Part shown: positions 25,290 to 33,737 of the stretch, one piece after another
Layout: each line of letters opens with the position of its first letter
Position numbering within the stretch: the stretch's first letter is position 1
Position numbers and translations under genes: made by a program
NCBI RefSeq assembly: GCF_009176305.1
Contig: NZ_BLAJ01000002.1
Span: forward strand, 682,001-746,000
DNA from: Martinezella dioscoreae
Lineage (GTDB): Bacteria > Pseudomonadota > Alphaproteobacteria > Rhizobiales > Rhizobiaceae
Length of the DNA stretch: 64,000 bases
Direction of reading: 5' to 3'
The notes under the pieces: model-generated
Databases searched by the model: none
Told to the model about the DNA's origin: nothing
The model's input: only the letters and a program-made list of their open reading frames with translations

Positions 25290-26224
25290 CTCAAGTCCAT
25301 CGACGCCCCATTAAGATCGACATAGCGGTCTGCACCTATCGACGGGCAGAGCTCGATCAGACGCTGCTGTCGCTTGCCGTGCTCAACGTCCCCACAGGTG
25401 CGGTCATCCGGATCATCGTCGCCGACAATGATGTGACGCCGAGCGCGCGGAGCCGTGTCGACGCCATGCGTTCGGCCGTACCCTTCGAGATCGTCTATGT
25501 CCATTGCCCGGCATCGAACATCTCGATTGCCCGCAATGCCTGCCTCGATCATGCAAGCGGCGATTTCCTTGCCTTCATTGATGATGACGAGACTGCTTCG
25601 GAAGACTGGTTGACGGAAATGCTCATCATGGCCGACACGACCGGCGCCGATGCCGTTCTCGGCCCCGTGCAGGCGGTTTACGCGAATGTCGCTCCGGCAT
25701 GGATGCAGCAGGGCGATTTCCATTCGACTCTGCCGGTCTGGGTCGCGGGAGAAATCCTGACCGGCTACACCTGCAATGTATTGCTGCGCCGCGGCGCGCC
25801 TTCGCTTGCCGGGCGGCGTTTCAATATCGCGCTCGGGCGCAGCGGCGGCGAAGATACCGAGTTCTTCACCCATATGCACAAGGCGGGCGGCAGGATCGCC
25901 TATGCCGCGGATGCGCTGGTCTACGAACCCGTTCCCAACGGTCGGGCAACCGTCTCTTGGCTCTCGAAGCGCCGGTATCGCATGGGACAGACGCATGGTC
26001 GCATGCTGCTGGAAGCCAGGGGTGGCTTCGGGCGCTGGCGCGCGATCGCGCTTGCAGGCACGAAATCTGCCTATTGCTTCGTTGCCGCGGCGTTGCTCTC
26101 GGCATCGCCCATCAAGCGCCATCGCTATGGCCTGCGCGGCATCATGCATGCCGGCGTCGTCAGCGGCCTCTTCGGAGTTCGCGAAATAGAACAATATGGA
26201 AATCTGGAGAAGGCACCGCAATGA
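25286..26224 (+). CDS. exoM: Succinoglycan glucosyltransferase ExoM (GT2)
   Basis: A 312-residue GT2 enzyme with IDIAVCTYRRAELDQTLLSL, SNISIARNACLDHASGDF, the DDDE-bearing FIDDDETASEDWL and GRSGGEDTEFFTHMHKAGG. ExoM adds the fourth sugar (beta-1,4 glucose) in S. meliloti. ATG 25286 overlaps the exoA stop (ATGA) and the gene overlaps exoO likewise at 26221-26224. Upstream in-frame codons belong to exoA read in another frame and are excluded. Confidence 0.92.
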   Translation: MTQVHRRPIKIDIAVCTYRRAELDQTLLSLAVLNVPTGAVIRIIVADNDVTPSARSRVDAMRSAVPFEIVYVHCPASNISIARNACLDHASGDFLAFIDDDETASEDWLTEMLIMADTTGADAVLGPVQAVYANVAPAWMQQGDFHSTLPVWVAGEILTGYTCNVLLRRGAPSLAGRRFNIALGRSGGEDTEFFTHMHKAGGRIAYAADALVYEPVPNGRATVSWLSKRRYRMGQTHGRMLLEARGGFGRWRAIALAGTKSAYCFVAAALLSASPIKRHRYGLRGIMHAGVVSGLFGVREIEQYGNLEKAPQ

Positions 26225-27246
26225 CGGATTTCATCCCCGATGTCAGCTTCGTCATTGCTGCCTATAATGCCGAGGAAACGCTCGAGCGCGCCATTGACAG
26301 CGCGCTGGCGCAAGGTGCCGTCAGCATGGAAGTCATCGTCGTCGACGATTGCTCGACGGACGGCACGCGCGAGATCGCCGCCAACCATCCCGATCCGCGC
26401 GTACGACTCGTCGCCATGGCCCGCAATGGTGGCCCGGGCGCTGCCCGCAATGCCGGGCTCGATGCGGCCCGGGGCCGCTGGGTGGCCGTGCTCGATTCTG
26501 ACGATGCCCTGCGTCCGGACCGCATGGCCCGCCTGATCGCCAGGGCGGAAAAGGCCGAGGCGCAGATCGCGGTCGACAATCTCGACGTCATCCGCGAGGA
26601 CGTGGGCACGATGCTGCCGATGTTCCCCGAGGCGATGCTGGCACGCATGCCGACGCTGACGCTGGCAAAGTTCATCGCCTCCAACATGATTTTCCAGTCC
26701 GAGCACAATTTCGGCTATATGAAGCCGGTCTTCGAGCGAGCCTTCGTCGAGAAGCATCGCCTGCGCTTCGATGAAACCCTGCGGATTGGCGAGGATTACA
26801 TTTTCCTGGCTTCCGCGCTCGCTCGTGGCGGCCTCTGCGTCGTCGAGCCGACCGTAGGCTACTTGTATTACATTCGCGATGGATCGATCTCGCGTGTTCT
26901 CAGGCAAGACCATGTCGAAGCCATGCTTGCCGCAGACACCAGATTCTTCGCCGAACATCCCTTCGGGGCTGCTGCTCTTGCCGCACAGCGGCGACGCACG
27001 CGCAATCTGAAGGACGTCATCGCGTTCCTGAAGCTGGTCGACAGCATCAAGGAACGTGAATTGCAGGCGATGCTCAAGATCGCATGCCTCAACCCGCGGG
27101 CGGTGCGCCATCTCAGCATGCCGATCTTTGCGCGTTTTCGTCGGTTGGCCGCATCTCTGCGGAGCGGTCGCCAGCCGTCGCCTACCTCCCAACTTTCCTC
27201 CCCCCTGCCCAACATGGGCGCAGGCCCTCACTCTAACAAAGGATAG
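26221..27246 (+). CDS. exoO: Succinoglycan glucosyltransferase ExoO (GT2)
   Basis: A 341-residue GT2 enzyme: [63 protein letters not shown] and [13 protein letters not shown]. ExoO adds the fifth sugar, the first beta-1,6 linkage of the side chain. The last 25 or so residues (Ser/Pro-rich, [16 protein letters not shown]) lack any GT feature and look like a low-complexity extension encoded by a C-rich stretch at 27170-27240. The AAAGGA that serves exoN overlaps its stop codon. Confidence 0.9.
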   Translation: MTDFIPDVSFVIAAYNAEETLERAIDSALAQGAVSMEVIVVDDCSTDGTREIAANHPDPRVRLVAMARNGGPGAARNAGLDAARGRWVAVLDSDDALRPDRMARLIARAEKAEAQIAVDNLDVIREDVGTMLPMFPEAMLARMPTLTLAKFIASNMIFQSEHNFGYMKPVFERAFVEKHRLRFDETLRIGEDYIFLASALARGGLCVVEPTVGYLYYIRDGSISRVLRQDHVEAMLAADTRFFAEHPFGAAALAAQRRRTRNLKDVIAFLKLVDSIKERELQAMLKIACLNPRAVRHLSMPIFARFRRLAASLRSGRQPSPTSQLSSPLPNMGAGPHSNKG

Positions 27247-27250
27247 AGCC

Positions 27251-28156
27251 ATGGACCCCAAACGTCGTGTGAGAAAAGCAGTCATCCCGGTTGCCGGCAA
27301 TGGAACGCGCTTCCTGCCCGCCACCAAGGCGATGCCAAAGGAGATGCTGACGATCGTCGATCGTCCGGTCGTGCAATATGCCGTCGATGAAGCCATCGAA
27401 GCCGGCATCGAGCACATCGTCTTCGTCACCAGCCGCAACAAGTCGGCGATCGAAGACCATTTCGACGACACGCCGGAGCTGATTTCTTCGCTGCAAAGGG
27501 CAGGCAAGAGCCACCAGGTCAGCGAGCTGGAACGCCTCCTGCCGCGGCCGGGCGCTGTCAGCTTCACCCGCCAGCAGGCTCCGCTCGGCCTCGGCCACGC
27601 TGTCTGGTGTGCCCGCGATCTGATCGGCAACGAGCCATTCGCGCTGCTTCTGCCTGACATGCTCTGCTACGGCATTCGCGGCTGCATGGCCGGCTTGATG
27701 GACCTCTATAATGAGACCGGCGGCAACATCGTCGCTGTCGAGGAATGCGCTCCGGAAGAAACCTCGAAATACGGCATTATCGGCAAGGGCGAGTCCGTGC
27801 GCCATGGCTTCGCCGTGACCAAAATGGTCGAGAAGCCGCATCCGTCCGAGGCGCCTTCAAACTTTTACCTCAATGGCCGTTATATTCTGCAGCCCGAGAT
27901 TTTCGATATTCTGGCCCGTCAGGAGCGCGGCGCCGGCAATGAGATCCAGCTGACCGACGGCATGCTGCGCCTTTCCGAGACGCAGACCTTCCATGCCCAG
28001 GTCTATAACGGACGCACGTTCGACTGCGGGTCCAAGCACGGCTTCATCGAAGCGAACGTCGCCTTCGCGCTCGCTCGCTCCGATATCGGCAGCTTGGTCT
28101 ATGACTCGATCCGCAACATGGTCGTCTCGCACGAAGCGCAGATGACCGCCGCTTAA
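27251..28156 (+). CDS. exoN: UTP-glucose-1-phosphate uridylyltransferase ExoN (GalU family)
   Basis: A 301-residue nucleotidyltransferase making UDP-glucose from UTP and Glc-1-[27 protein letters not shown] is the activating and nucleotide-binding start; [25 protein letters not shown] and the [14 protein letters not shown]-terminal segment confirm GalU. It supplies donor for the ExoA/L/M/O/U/W glucosyltransferases and, through an epimerase not in this window, UDP-galactose for ExoY. ATG 27251 has AAAGGATAG upstream; the longer open frame from 27056 overlaps exoO and is rejected. Confidence 0.93.
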   Translation: MDPKRRVRKAVIPVAGNGTRFLPATKAMPKEMLTIVDRPVVQYAVDEAIEAGIEHIVFVTSRNKSAIEDHFDDTPELISSLQRAGKSHQVSELERLLPRPGAVSFTRQQAPLGLGHAVWCARDLIGNEPFALLLPDMLCYGIRGCMAGLMDLYNETGGNIVAVEECAPEETSKYGIIGKGESVRHGFAVTKMVEKPHPSEAPSNFYLNGRYILQPEIFDILARQERGAGNEIQLTDGMLRLSETQTFHAQVYNGRTFDCGSKHGFIEANVAFALARSDIGSLVYDSIRNMVVSHEAQMTAA

Positions 28157-28171
28157 GCCTGTTCACATTGT

Positions 28172-28198
28172 GGCCTGCGGCCGGTAAGGCCGCGGGCC
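28172..28198 (+). other. Hairpin between exoN and exoP
   Basis: GGCCTGCGGCC (28172-28182) pairs with GGCCGCGGGCC (28188-28198) over 11 bp with one G-T wobble and a 5-base loop. It ends directly before an ATG at 28199, which would be poorly accessible, and so supports the downstream exoP start. It may damp transcription into exoP. Confidence 0.5.
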
Positions 28199-28240
28199 AT
28201 GGCTATTGTTCATTCGGGCTTCTCCGACAAGGTGGTCGCC

Positions 28241-30589
28241 ATGCATCAGAAGAACTTCACTTTCCACAGCGCTCTTCCGCAAGCGGAGTCGCAGGATAGC
28301 TTTATCGATCTCGACCGGCTGATGGCCGTCGTGGTCCGGCGCATCCGCACCATCATTTTCGCCGTGGCCGCCTTTGTCATCCTGGCCGTCGTCTATCTGT
28401 TGACGGCCACCTCGAGCTATACGTCGATGACGCAGATATTGCTCGACGAAACCATGACGAAATATGCCGAGGATCAGCCGCCGGCGGCAAGCAGCCAGCA
28501 GGCGGACATGGAGATCGCCAGTGCGGTCGAAATCCTCAAATCGAATGAGATGGCGTTGCGTGTCGTCGACACGGCGGGCCTCGCTGACAACAATACCCTG
28601 CTCAATCCGCCCGTATCTCCGGCGGCCTTGCTCAAATCCGGCGTTAGCCTGATCGTCAGCGTCTTCACGCCTGGCCGCCCGCCTATGACGCCCGAGGAAC
28701 AGCGGGAAGCCCAGCGCCAGAAGGTTGCTGCCGTTCTGCAGGATAATCTGAAGGTCGAACGCGTCACGCGCAGCTCGGTCGTAGCCGTCTCCTTCAGTTC
28801 GACGGACAAGCGTCTCGCCGCCAAGGTTACGAGCGCTTATGCCGACGCTTATCTAACCGACCAGCTGAACGCCAATTTCGATGCAACCGAACGCGCTTCC
28901 GTCTGGTTACAGGAACGCTTGAACGACTTGCGCCAGCGCGCTCAGGAGGCTTCACTGGAAGTCGAGAAATACAAGGCGGACAATGGCCTGACGTCAACCG
29001 GCGGCGAACTGATGTCGGAACAGCAGATTTCCGACCTCAACAAGCAGCTGATCATCGCCCAGGCCGACACGGCCAGCGCCGCCGCCCGCTACAATCAGTA
29101 CAAGTCGATCATCGACCAAGGCCCTGATAACGCCGTCAAGAACGCGACCATCTCATCGAGCTCGACCGACAATTCAGTGCTGCAAGATTTGAAAACGCGC
29201 TATCTTGCCGTCGAAAAGCGCGAACAGGATGTCACGCAGAATTTCGGCGCCGATCATCCGCAGGCAGTCGCGCTCAAGGCCGAGCGGCAGGATATCACCC
29301 GGCAGATCTATCAGGTCCTTCAGCAGCTCACCGCCAGCTACAAGAACGAGTATGATGTCGCTCAGTCGCGGGCGGAATCGCTGCGCGAAAGCATCGACAA
29401 GGTCGTCGGCAAGAATTCCGAGGCCAACAAGTCGCTGGTTCACCTGAATGAGTTGAACCAGAAGGCATCGGCGCTGAAGACGCTTTACGAATCCTATCTC
29501 GGCCGCTTCGAACAGGCGACCCAGCAGCGCTCGTTCCCCATCGCCAAGGCCCGCGTCATTTCGGTGGCCGGCGTGCCCACTGCGCCGTCCAGCCCGAAGA
29601 AGACGCTCGTCATGGCGCTCTCGGTCATCCTCGGTCTGATGGTCGGCTGCGGTGTAGCTGCATTCCAGGAGTTCCGCGACCGTTACTTCCGCGTGGAGGC
29701 CGACGTGCGGGCTGCTCTCGGTTTGAAATTCCTGGGCTATCTGCCGCTGCTCGGTCAGCAGAGCAAGAGCAAGAGCAAGAAGAAGTCGCGCAGGGCCGAT
29801 GCCGGAGCGGAGCCGATAACGGCGGAAGAGGGAGAAAACGGCGTCGCCTTCGAGCGCATAATGCGCATCTCCGTCGAAGCGCCGCGCTCGATCTTCGCCG
29901 AGACCTTGAGGAACGCAAAGCTTGCCAGCGATGTGATGCTGCAAGGCCGTGCCGACCGTGTCATCGGCGTCGTCTCGGCACTGCCGGGCGAAGGCAAGTC
30001 AACGACGGCTGCCAATTTTGCCGCCCTGCTTGCGAGCAGCGGTAAGCGCACGCTGCTCATCGACGCCGACTTGCGCAATCCGGGCCTCAGCCGGACGCTG
30101 AAGACGCCGCCGCAGGCAGGCCTGATCGAGGCTGTGCTTGGCGAGGTGCCCTGGACGAATGCCGTGAAGGTCGACCCGCGCACCAAGCTTGCCATTCTTC
30201 CGGTCGCCGTGCGTGATCATCTGCTGCACACCAGCGAGCTTCTGTCCTCGCAGGGCATGCAGCATCTGATGGAAAATGCCCGCAAGATGTTCGACTACAT
30301 CATCGTCGATCTTGCGCCGCTTGGTCCTGTCATCGATGCAAAGGCCTTCGCGCCGCAGGTCGATGCCTTCCTGCTGGTGACCGAATGGGGCGCAACGCCG
30401 ACCAATCTGGTGCGTGATGTTCTCGAGCAGGAGCCGCAGATCAACTCGCGCATCCTCGGTGTGATCCTCAACAAGACCGACATGTCGGAACTGCCGCGCT
30501 ACAGCGATTTCGGTGGAACGGAGCGCTACCGGCAGAAATATGTGAGCTACTACACCGAGGTGCAGCCGCGCGCCCAGGTGGATGCTTAG
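28241..30589 (+). CDS. exoP: Polysaccharide co-polymerase / tyrosine autokinase ExoP (Wzz-BY-kinase)
   Basis: A 782-residue inner-membrane protein. A Wzz domain with a first span (about 38-58), a long periplasmic coiled coil (about 150-400), a Pro-rich second span region (PTAPSSPKKTLVM), then a cytoplasmic BY-kinase: Walker A LPGEGKSTTAAN, A' LLIDADLRNPG, Walker B IIVDLAPL, and a C-terminal Tyr cluster (five Tyr within about 20 residues) for autophosphorylation. A KSKSKKKSRR basic linker separates the parts. ExoP sets chain length with ExoQ. ATG 28241 has AAGGTGG upstream and gives a length close to S. meliloti ExoP (about 786); the ATG at 28199 abuts a hairpin. Its stop overlaps that of the convergent EamA gene. 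Confidence 0.93.
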   Translation: MHQKNFTFHSALPQAESQDSFIDLDRLMAVVVRRIRTIIFAVAAFVILAVVYLLTATSSYTSMTQILLDETMTKYAEDQPPAASSQQADMEIASAVEILKSNEMALRVVDTAGLADNNTLLNPPVSPAALLKSGVSLIVSVFTPGRPPMTPEEQREAQRQKVAAVLQDNLKVERVTRSSVVAVSFSSTDKRLAAKVTSAYADAYLTDQLNANFDATERASVWLQERLNDLRQRAQEASLEVEKYKADNGLTSTGGELMSEQQISDLNKQLIIAQADTASAAARYNQYKSIIDQGPDNAVKNATISSSSTDNSVLQDLKTRYLAVEKREQDVTQNFGADHPQAVALKAERQDITRQIYQVLQQLTASYKNEYDVAQSRAESLRESIDKVVGKNSEANKSLVHLNELNQKASALKTLYESYLGRFEQATQQRSFPIAKARVISVAGVPTAPSSPKKTLVMALSVILGLMVGCGVAAFQEFRDRYFRVEADVRAALGLKFLGYLPLLGQQSKSKSKKKSRRADAGAEPITAEEGENGVAFERIMRISVEAPRSIFAETLRNAKLASDVMLQGRADRVIGVVSALPGEGKSTTAANFAALLASSGKRTLLIDADLRNPGLSRTLKTPPQAGLIEAVLGEVPWTNAVKVDPRTKLAILPVAVRDHLLHTSELLSSQGMQHLMENARKMFDYIIVDLAPLGPVIDAKAFAPQVDAFLLVTEWGATPTNLVRDVLEQEPQINSRILGVILNKTDMSELPRYSDFGGTERYRQKYVSYYTEVQPRAQVDA

Positions 30590-31482
30590 TCCGCCGGTCC
30601 CTTGCCGGTCTTGAGCCGGGTTCTCGCCAGCGCATGTTCGCGCCAGATCGTGAATATGCCCGCCGCAACAACGATGAGCGCGCCTAAGATCATGGGCGCG
30701 CTCAACTTTTCGCCGAATATCATGACACCGATAATGGCGGAAAAGACGAGCTGCAGATAGGTCAGCGGCTGGATCACCACCGCGTCCAGCATATCGTAGG
30801 CTCGGATGAGGAAATAATGGCTTGAAACGCCGGTCAGGCAAAGAATGCCCATGAAGATCCAGTCATGGGGCGCAAGCGGTGTCCAGAAGAACGGCCCGAT
30901 GCAGCTCATGGCGATCGCGCCCACCACACCCGTATAGAAAAAGCTGGTCATGGCGCCGTCTTCGCGGCTGACATAGCGTGTCAGGACGACGTAGAGCGAA
31001 AATAGCAATGCGCCGAAGAGCGGCACCAGGAAGCGCGTATCGAAGACGCCGCTTTCCGGCTTCAGGATCAACAGCACGCCGAAGAAACCGAAACAGATCG
31101 CCAGCCATCGCCGCCAGCCGACCTTCTCGCCGAGGATGGGGATCGACAGCAAGGCCACCATCAGCGGACCGGATGAAAAGATCGCCTGAGAATGGGCAAG
31201 GCCGACGACGACGAAGGACGAGATGGCGACGACGATCTGCGCGGCGAGCAGCAAGCCCCGGGCAATCTGTAGGACAGGGCGTTTGGTCCTGACGTTGCGC
31301 CGCAAGCCGCCAGGCGCGCGCGAAGCCATTGCGATGGCGAAAAGCATGAAAGCCCAATAGCGGATCATCGCCACCAGAAGCGGCGGGTAGGCGCTGACAA
31401 GGTGCTTGGAGATGCCGTCCTGTATGGCGAATATGCTGATTGCCAACAGCGTGAAGACGTAACCGGTACTATTGGATTTCAT
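30586..31482 (-). CDS. EamA/DMT-family transporter
   Basis: A 298-residue membrane protein with ten hydrophobic spans in two EamA repeats (about 1-140 and 150-285). GLLLAAQIVVAISSFVVVGLA and the late LTYLQLVFSAIIGVMIFGEKL are typical of drug/metabolite transporters. Substrates for this group vary (amino acids, nucleosides, cofactors), and none can be read here. It replaces the thiD neighbour that I recall at this edge of the S. meliloti exo cluster. Its TAA overlaps the exoP TAG tail to tail (TTAG at 30586-30589). Confidence 0.8.
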   Translation of the reverse strand: MKSNSTGYVFTLLAISIFAIQDGISKHLVSAYPPLLVAMIRYWAFMLFAIAMASRAPGGLRRNVRTKRPVLQIARGLLLAAQIVVAISSFVVVGLAHSQAIFSSGPLMVALLSIPILGEKVGWRRWLAICFGFFGVLLILKPESGVFDTRFLVPLFGALLFSLYVVLTRYVSREDGAMTSFFYTGVVGAIAMSCIGPFFWTPLAPHDWIFMGILCLTGVSSHYFLIRAYDMLDAVVIQPLTYLQLVFSAIIGVMIFGEKLSAPMILGALIVVAAGIFTIWREHALARTRLKTGKGPAD

Positions 31483-31612
31483 GGCTTTCGAAGGAAGAAG
31501 ATGTGCGGGGCCCCGGAGGCGCCGGGACCCGGCACCACATTCACATTAGGTCATTCATCGGTTCAATCATAGGCTCCATGTTTGCGGTCCGGTCCATCCG
31601 CAGAGCCACGCA

Positions 31613-32173
31613 TCAGTCCTTTTTGCGATCCGCGACGAAGGTCGTGAAGCCATCGATGAAAGCCGCAAGATTGTGCTTCACTTTCTCGTCGACGATTGCG
31701 CCATGGGCATCAAAGACACTGCCGGCACGTGACACCATGAGCCGACCGCCGAACCAGGCTTCGGCGCCGAGCGTGCGCAACACCGTCAACCAGGCGTTCT
31801 GGCTGAGGATGGTACCGAAATTGCCCGGCGAAGCTCCGAGGACGGCGATCGGCTTTCCGCCGAAAACCTGAGCGATGTCTGTAGAAGGCCGGCTCATCCA
31901 GTCGATTGCGTTCTTGAAAACGCCCGGAAGCGAATTGTTGTATTCCGGCGTAAACAGGATCAGCCCATCGGCTGAAATGGCGAGGTCCTTGAGTTCCTGT
32001 ACTTTTTCCGGAATGCCATCCGCAGCCTCGAGATCGGCATCGTAAAGCGGCACGCCATGGATGGTGCGGGCGATCAGCTCGACGCCGCTTGGTGCCAATT
32101 CGACGGCCGCGTGCAGCAGGGCCGTGTTGAAGGAGCCTTTACGCAGGCTGCCCGATATGCCGAGTATCTTCAT
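31613..32173 (-). CDS. NADPH-dependent FMN reductase (ChrR/YieF-like)
   Basis: A 186-residue flavodoxin-fold reductase. KILGISGSLRKGSFNTALL is the FMN phosphate-binding loop, FTPEYNNSLPGVFKNAIDW is the conserved flavin/active-site motif, and GASPGNFGT follows. Such enzymes reduce quinones, chromate or azo dyes with NAD(P)H and protect against redox stress. ATG 32173 has GGGGGAAGCG directly upstream; a frame start 12 bases earlier is weaker. No functional link with the neighbours is apparent. A GC-rich palindromic stretch at 31505-31535, between this gene's 3' end and the EamA start, may act as terminator. Confidence 0.85.
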   Translation of the reverse strand: MKILGISGSLRKGSFNTALLHAAVELAPSGVELIARTIHGVPLYDADLEAADGIPEKVQELKDLAISADGLILFTPEYNNSLPGVFKNAIDWMSRPSTDIAQVFGGKPIAVLGASPGNFGTILSQNAWLTVLRTLGAEAWFGGRLMVSRAGSVFDAHGAIVDEKVKHNLAAFIDGFTTFVADRKKD

Positions 32174-32442
32174 CGCTTCCCCCATTTGCCGTGATGGGAA
32201 GACATTTATGCTTCATCGTCCTTCGTCAAGGCCTGACGGAATCTTATGTGGTGAGCGACAACTTCGGTTTGACCGTGCTTACCGCCCGGAAGGCATGACC
32301 CGGATCGGCGCTGAAGCCGATGCTGGGCGCCGCCGGCATCACTGGCCCTGTTGAAGCCGCCTGGTTTTGGTTGCCGCTCTCAAGGAGTATCGCCTATGTC
32401 ATCAGCTCTGACTGGGTAGTCCGCGGGCAACTTGCCGTCCAC

Positions 32443-32880
32443 TCAGTCATGCGAATGGGATTCGGGGTGGTCTGCGCCGTCGTCGGATGGAATGATGTGC
32501 AAGTTCCCGAAGCGTACGCCGCGCTGCGTCACGACGCTGTCGGCAAAGGTCTTTATCTCGTCCACCTTACCCTTCAGCACGGAGACTTCGAGGCAATCTT
32601 GCCCATCGATATGAACATGAAGCGTCGAGACTGAAAGATCGTGGTGATCGTGTTGCGCCGTCGTCAGCCGGCGCGACAGGTCGCGGGTCTCGTGTTCATA
32701 GACGTAGGCAAGGGCCGCGTAGCATCGCGCTTCGCCATCTATGGTCGGCTGCGTGCGGGTCACGGCATCGCGCACGAGATCGCGCAAGGTTTCCGAGCGG
32801 CTTGCATAGCCGCGCTGCACGCTGATCTTGTCGATCGTCTCCAGAAGATCGTCATCGATGGTGATGGTAATGCGCTGCAT
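32443..32880 (-). CDS. nikR: Nickel-responsive regulator NikR
   Basis: A 145-residue ribbon-helix-helix repressor with an ACT-like metal domain. The N-terminal RITITIDDDLLETID with SRSETLRDLVR is the RHH DNA-binding part. His77, His88, His90 and Cys96 align one for one (offset +1) with the E. coli high-affinity Ni ligands His76, His87, His89 and Cys95. The tail HPESHSHD adds His that may bind metal loosely. No nikABCDE genes are in the window; instead it sits 79 bases downstream of cobM on the same strand, so it could share the cobL-cobM transcript. No GTATGA-type operator was seen nearby. Confidence 0.92.
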   Translation of the reverse strand: MQRITITIDDDLLETIDKISVQRGYASRSETLRDLVRDAVTRTQPTIDGEARCYAALAYVYEHETRDLSRRLTTAQHDHHDLSVSTLHVHIDGQDCLEVSVLKGKVDEIKTFADSVVTQRGVRFGNLHIIPSDDGADHPESHSHD

Positions 32881-32959
32881 TTCCTGATCCTCTTTTCCCC
32901 AACGGCGTGCCGCGATCGACTAGAGGAAATTTCGAGGGGATTTGCAACGGTGTCCGGCG

Positions 32960-33718
32960 TTATTGGCGGCCACGGAAACGACGCTGATAGGTGGGATCGT
33001 AGAGCGAGCTTTCGCGGAAATCACTGGCGGCGAGCGACGAGCCGACGAAGATCAATGCGGTGCGCTCGATCGGCTCCGCCGCTACCTTTGCCTCAATCGT
33101 GGCAAGCGTGCCCCGGATAATCCGCTCATCGGGCCAGGATGCCTTGACGACGATCGCAACCGGGCAGTCCGCGCCATAAAGCGGCGTCAGATCCTCGACG
33201 ACTTCCTTGAGTGCATGGATGGCCAGATGGATCGCGAGCGTCGCGCCGGTCGCGCCGAATTTCGCTAGCGTCTCATTGTTCGGCATCGGCGAGGCCCGAC
33301 CGGAAACGCGGGTCAGAACTAGGCTTTGGGCGAGGGCTGGTATGGTCAGTTCGCGGCCGAGCGCCGAAGCTGCGGCTGCGAAAGCGGGAACGCCTGGGGT
33401 CAGCGTATAGTCGATGCCATGCTGCTCCAGCCGGCGGATCTGTTCGGCAACCGCGCTCCAGACCGAGAGATCGCCCGAATGCAGGCGCGCGACATCCTCG
33501 CCCGCTGCATTGGCTTTCAGGTATTCGGCCTCTATCTCGTCAAGCGACATCGGCGCCGTATCGATGATGCGGGCGCCGGGTGGGCAATATTGCAGCAGTT
33601 CCGGCGAGACAATCGAGCCGGCATAGAGGCAGACCGGGCATTTGCCGATCAGGTCGCGGCCGCGCACCGTGATCAGGTCGGCGGCGCCTGGGCCTGCGCC
33701 AATGAAATGCACTGTCAT
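32960..33718 (-). CDS. cobM: Precorrin-4 C11-methyltransferase CobM
   Basis: A 252-residue SAM-dependent tetrapyrrole methyltransferase. [19 protein letters not shown] is the GxGxGxxxLLT-type start and [14 protein letters not shown] is the GD-containing SAM loop; [16 protein letters not shown] is characteristic of CobM/CbiF. It methylates C11 in the aerobic cobalamin route. ATG 33718 is favoured over the adjacent GTG 33721; GAGGTAG lies upstream. It follows cobL by 19 bases. Confidence 0.93.
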   Translation of the reverse strand: MTVHFIGAGPGAADLITVRGRDLIGKCPVCLYAGSIVSPELLQYCPPGARIIDTAPMSLDEIEAEYLKANAAGEDVARLHSGDLSVWSAVAEQIRRLEQHGIDYTLTPGVPAFAAAASALGRELTIPALAQSLVLTRVSGRASPMPNNETLAKFGATGATLAIHLAIHALKEVVEDLTPLYGADCPVAIVVKASWPDERIIRGTLATIEAKVAAEPIERTALIFVGSSLAASDFRESSLYDPTYQRRFRGRQ

Positions 33719-33737
33719 CACTCTACCTCATTCTCAA

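Noticed and set aside
26125-27660. 511-codon minus-strand frame across exoO/exoN
   Set aside because: Antisense to two well-supported genes, with no recognisable domain.
32320-32634. 104-codon plus-strand frame running into nikR
   Set aside because: Mostly antisense to nikR; the part before it (32320-32442) has no recognisable domain or start signal. The 257-base gap 32186-32442 otherwise shows nothing I can name.
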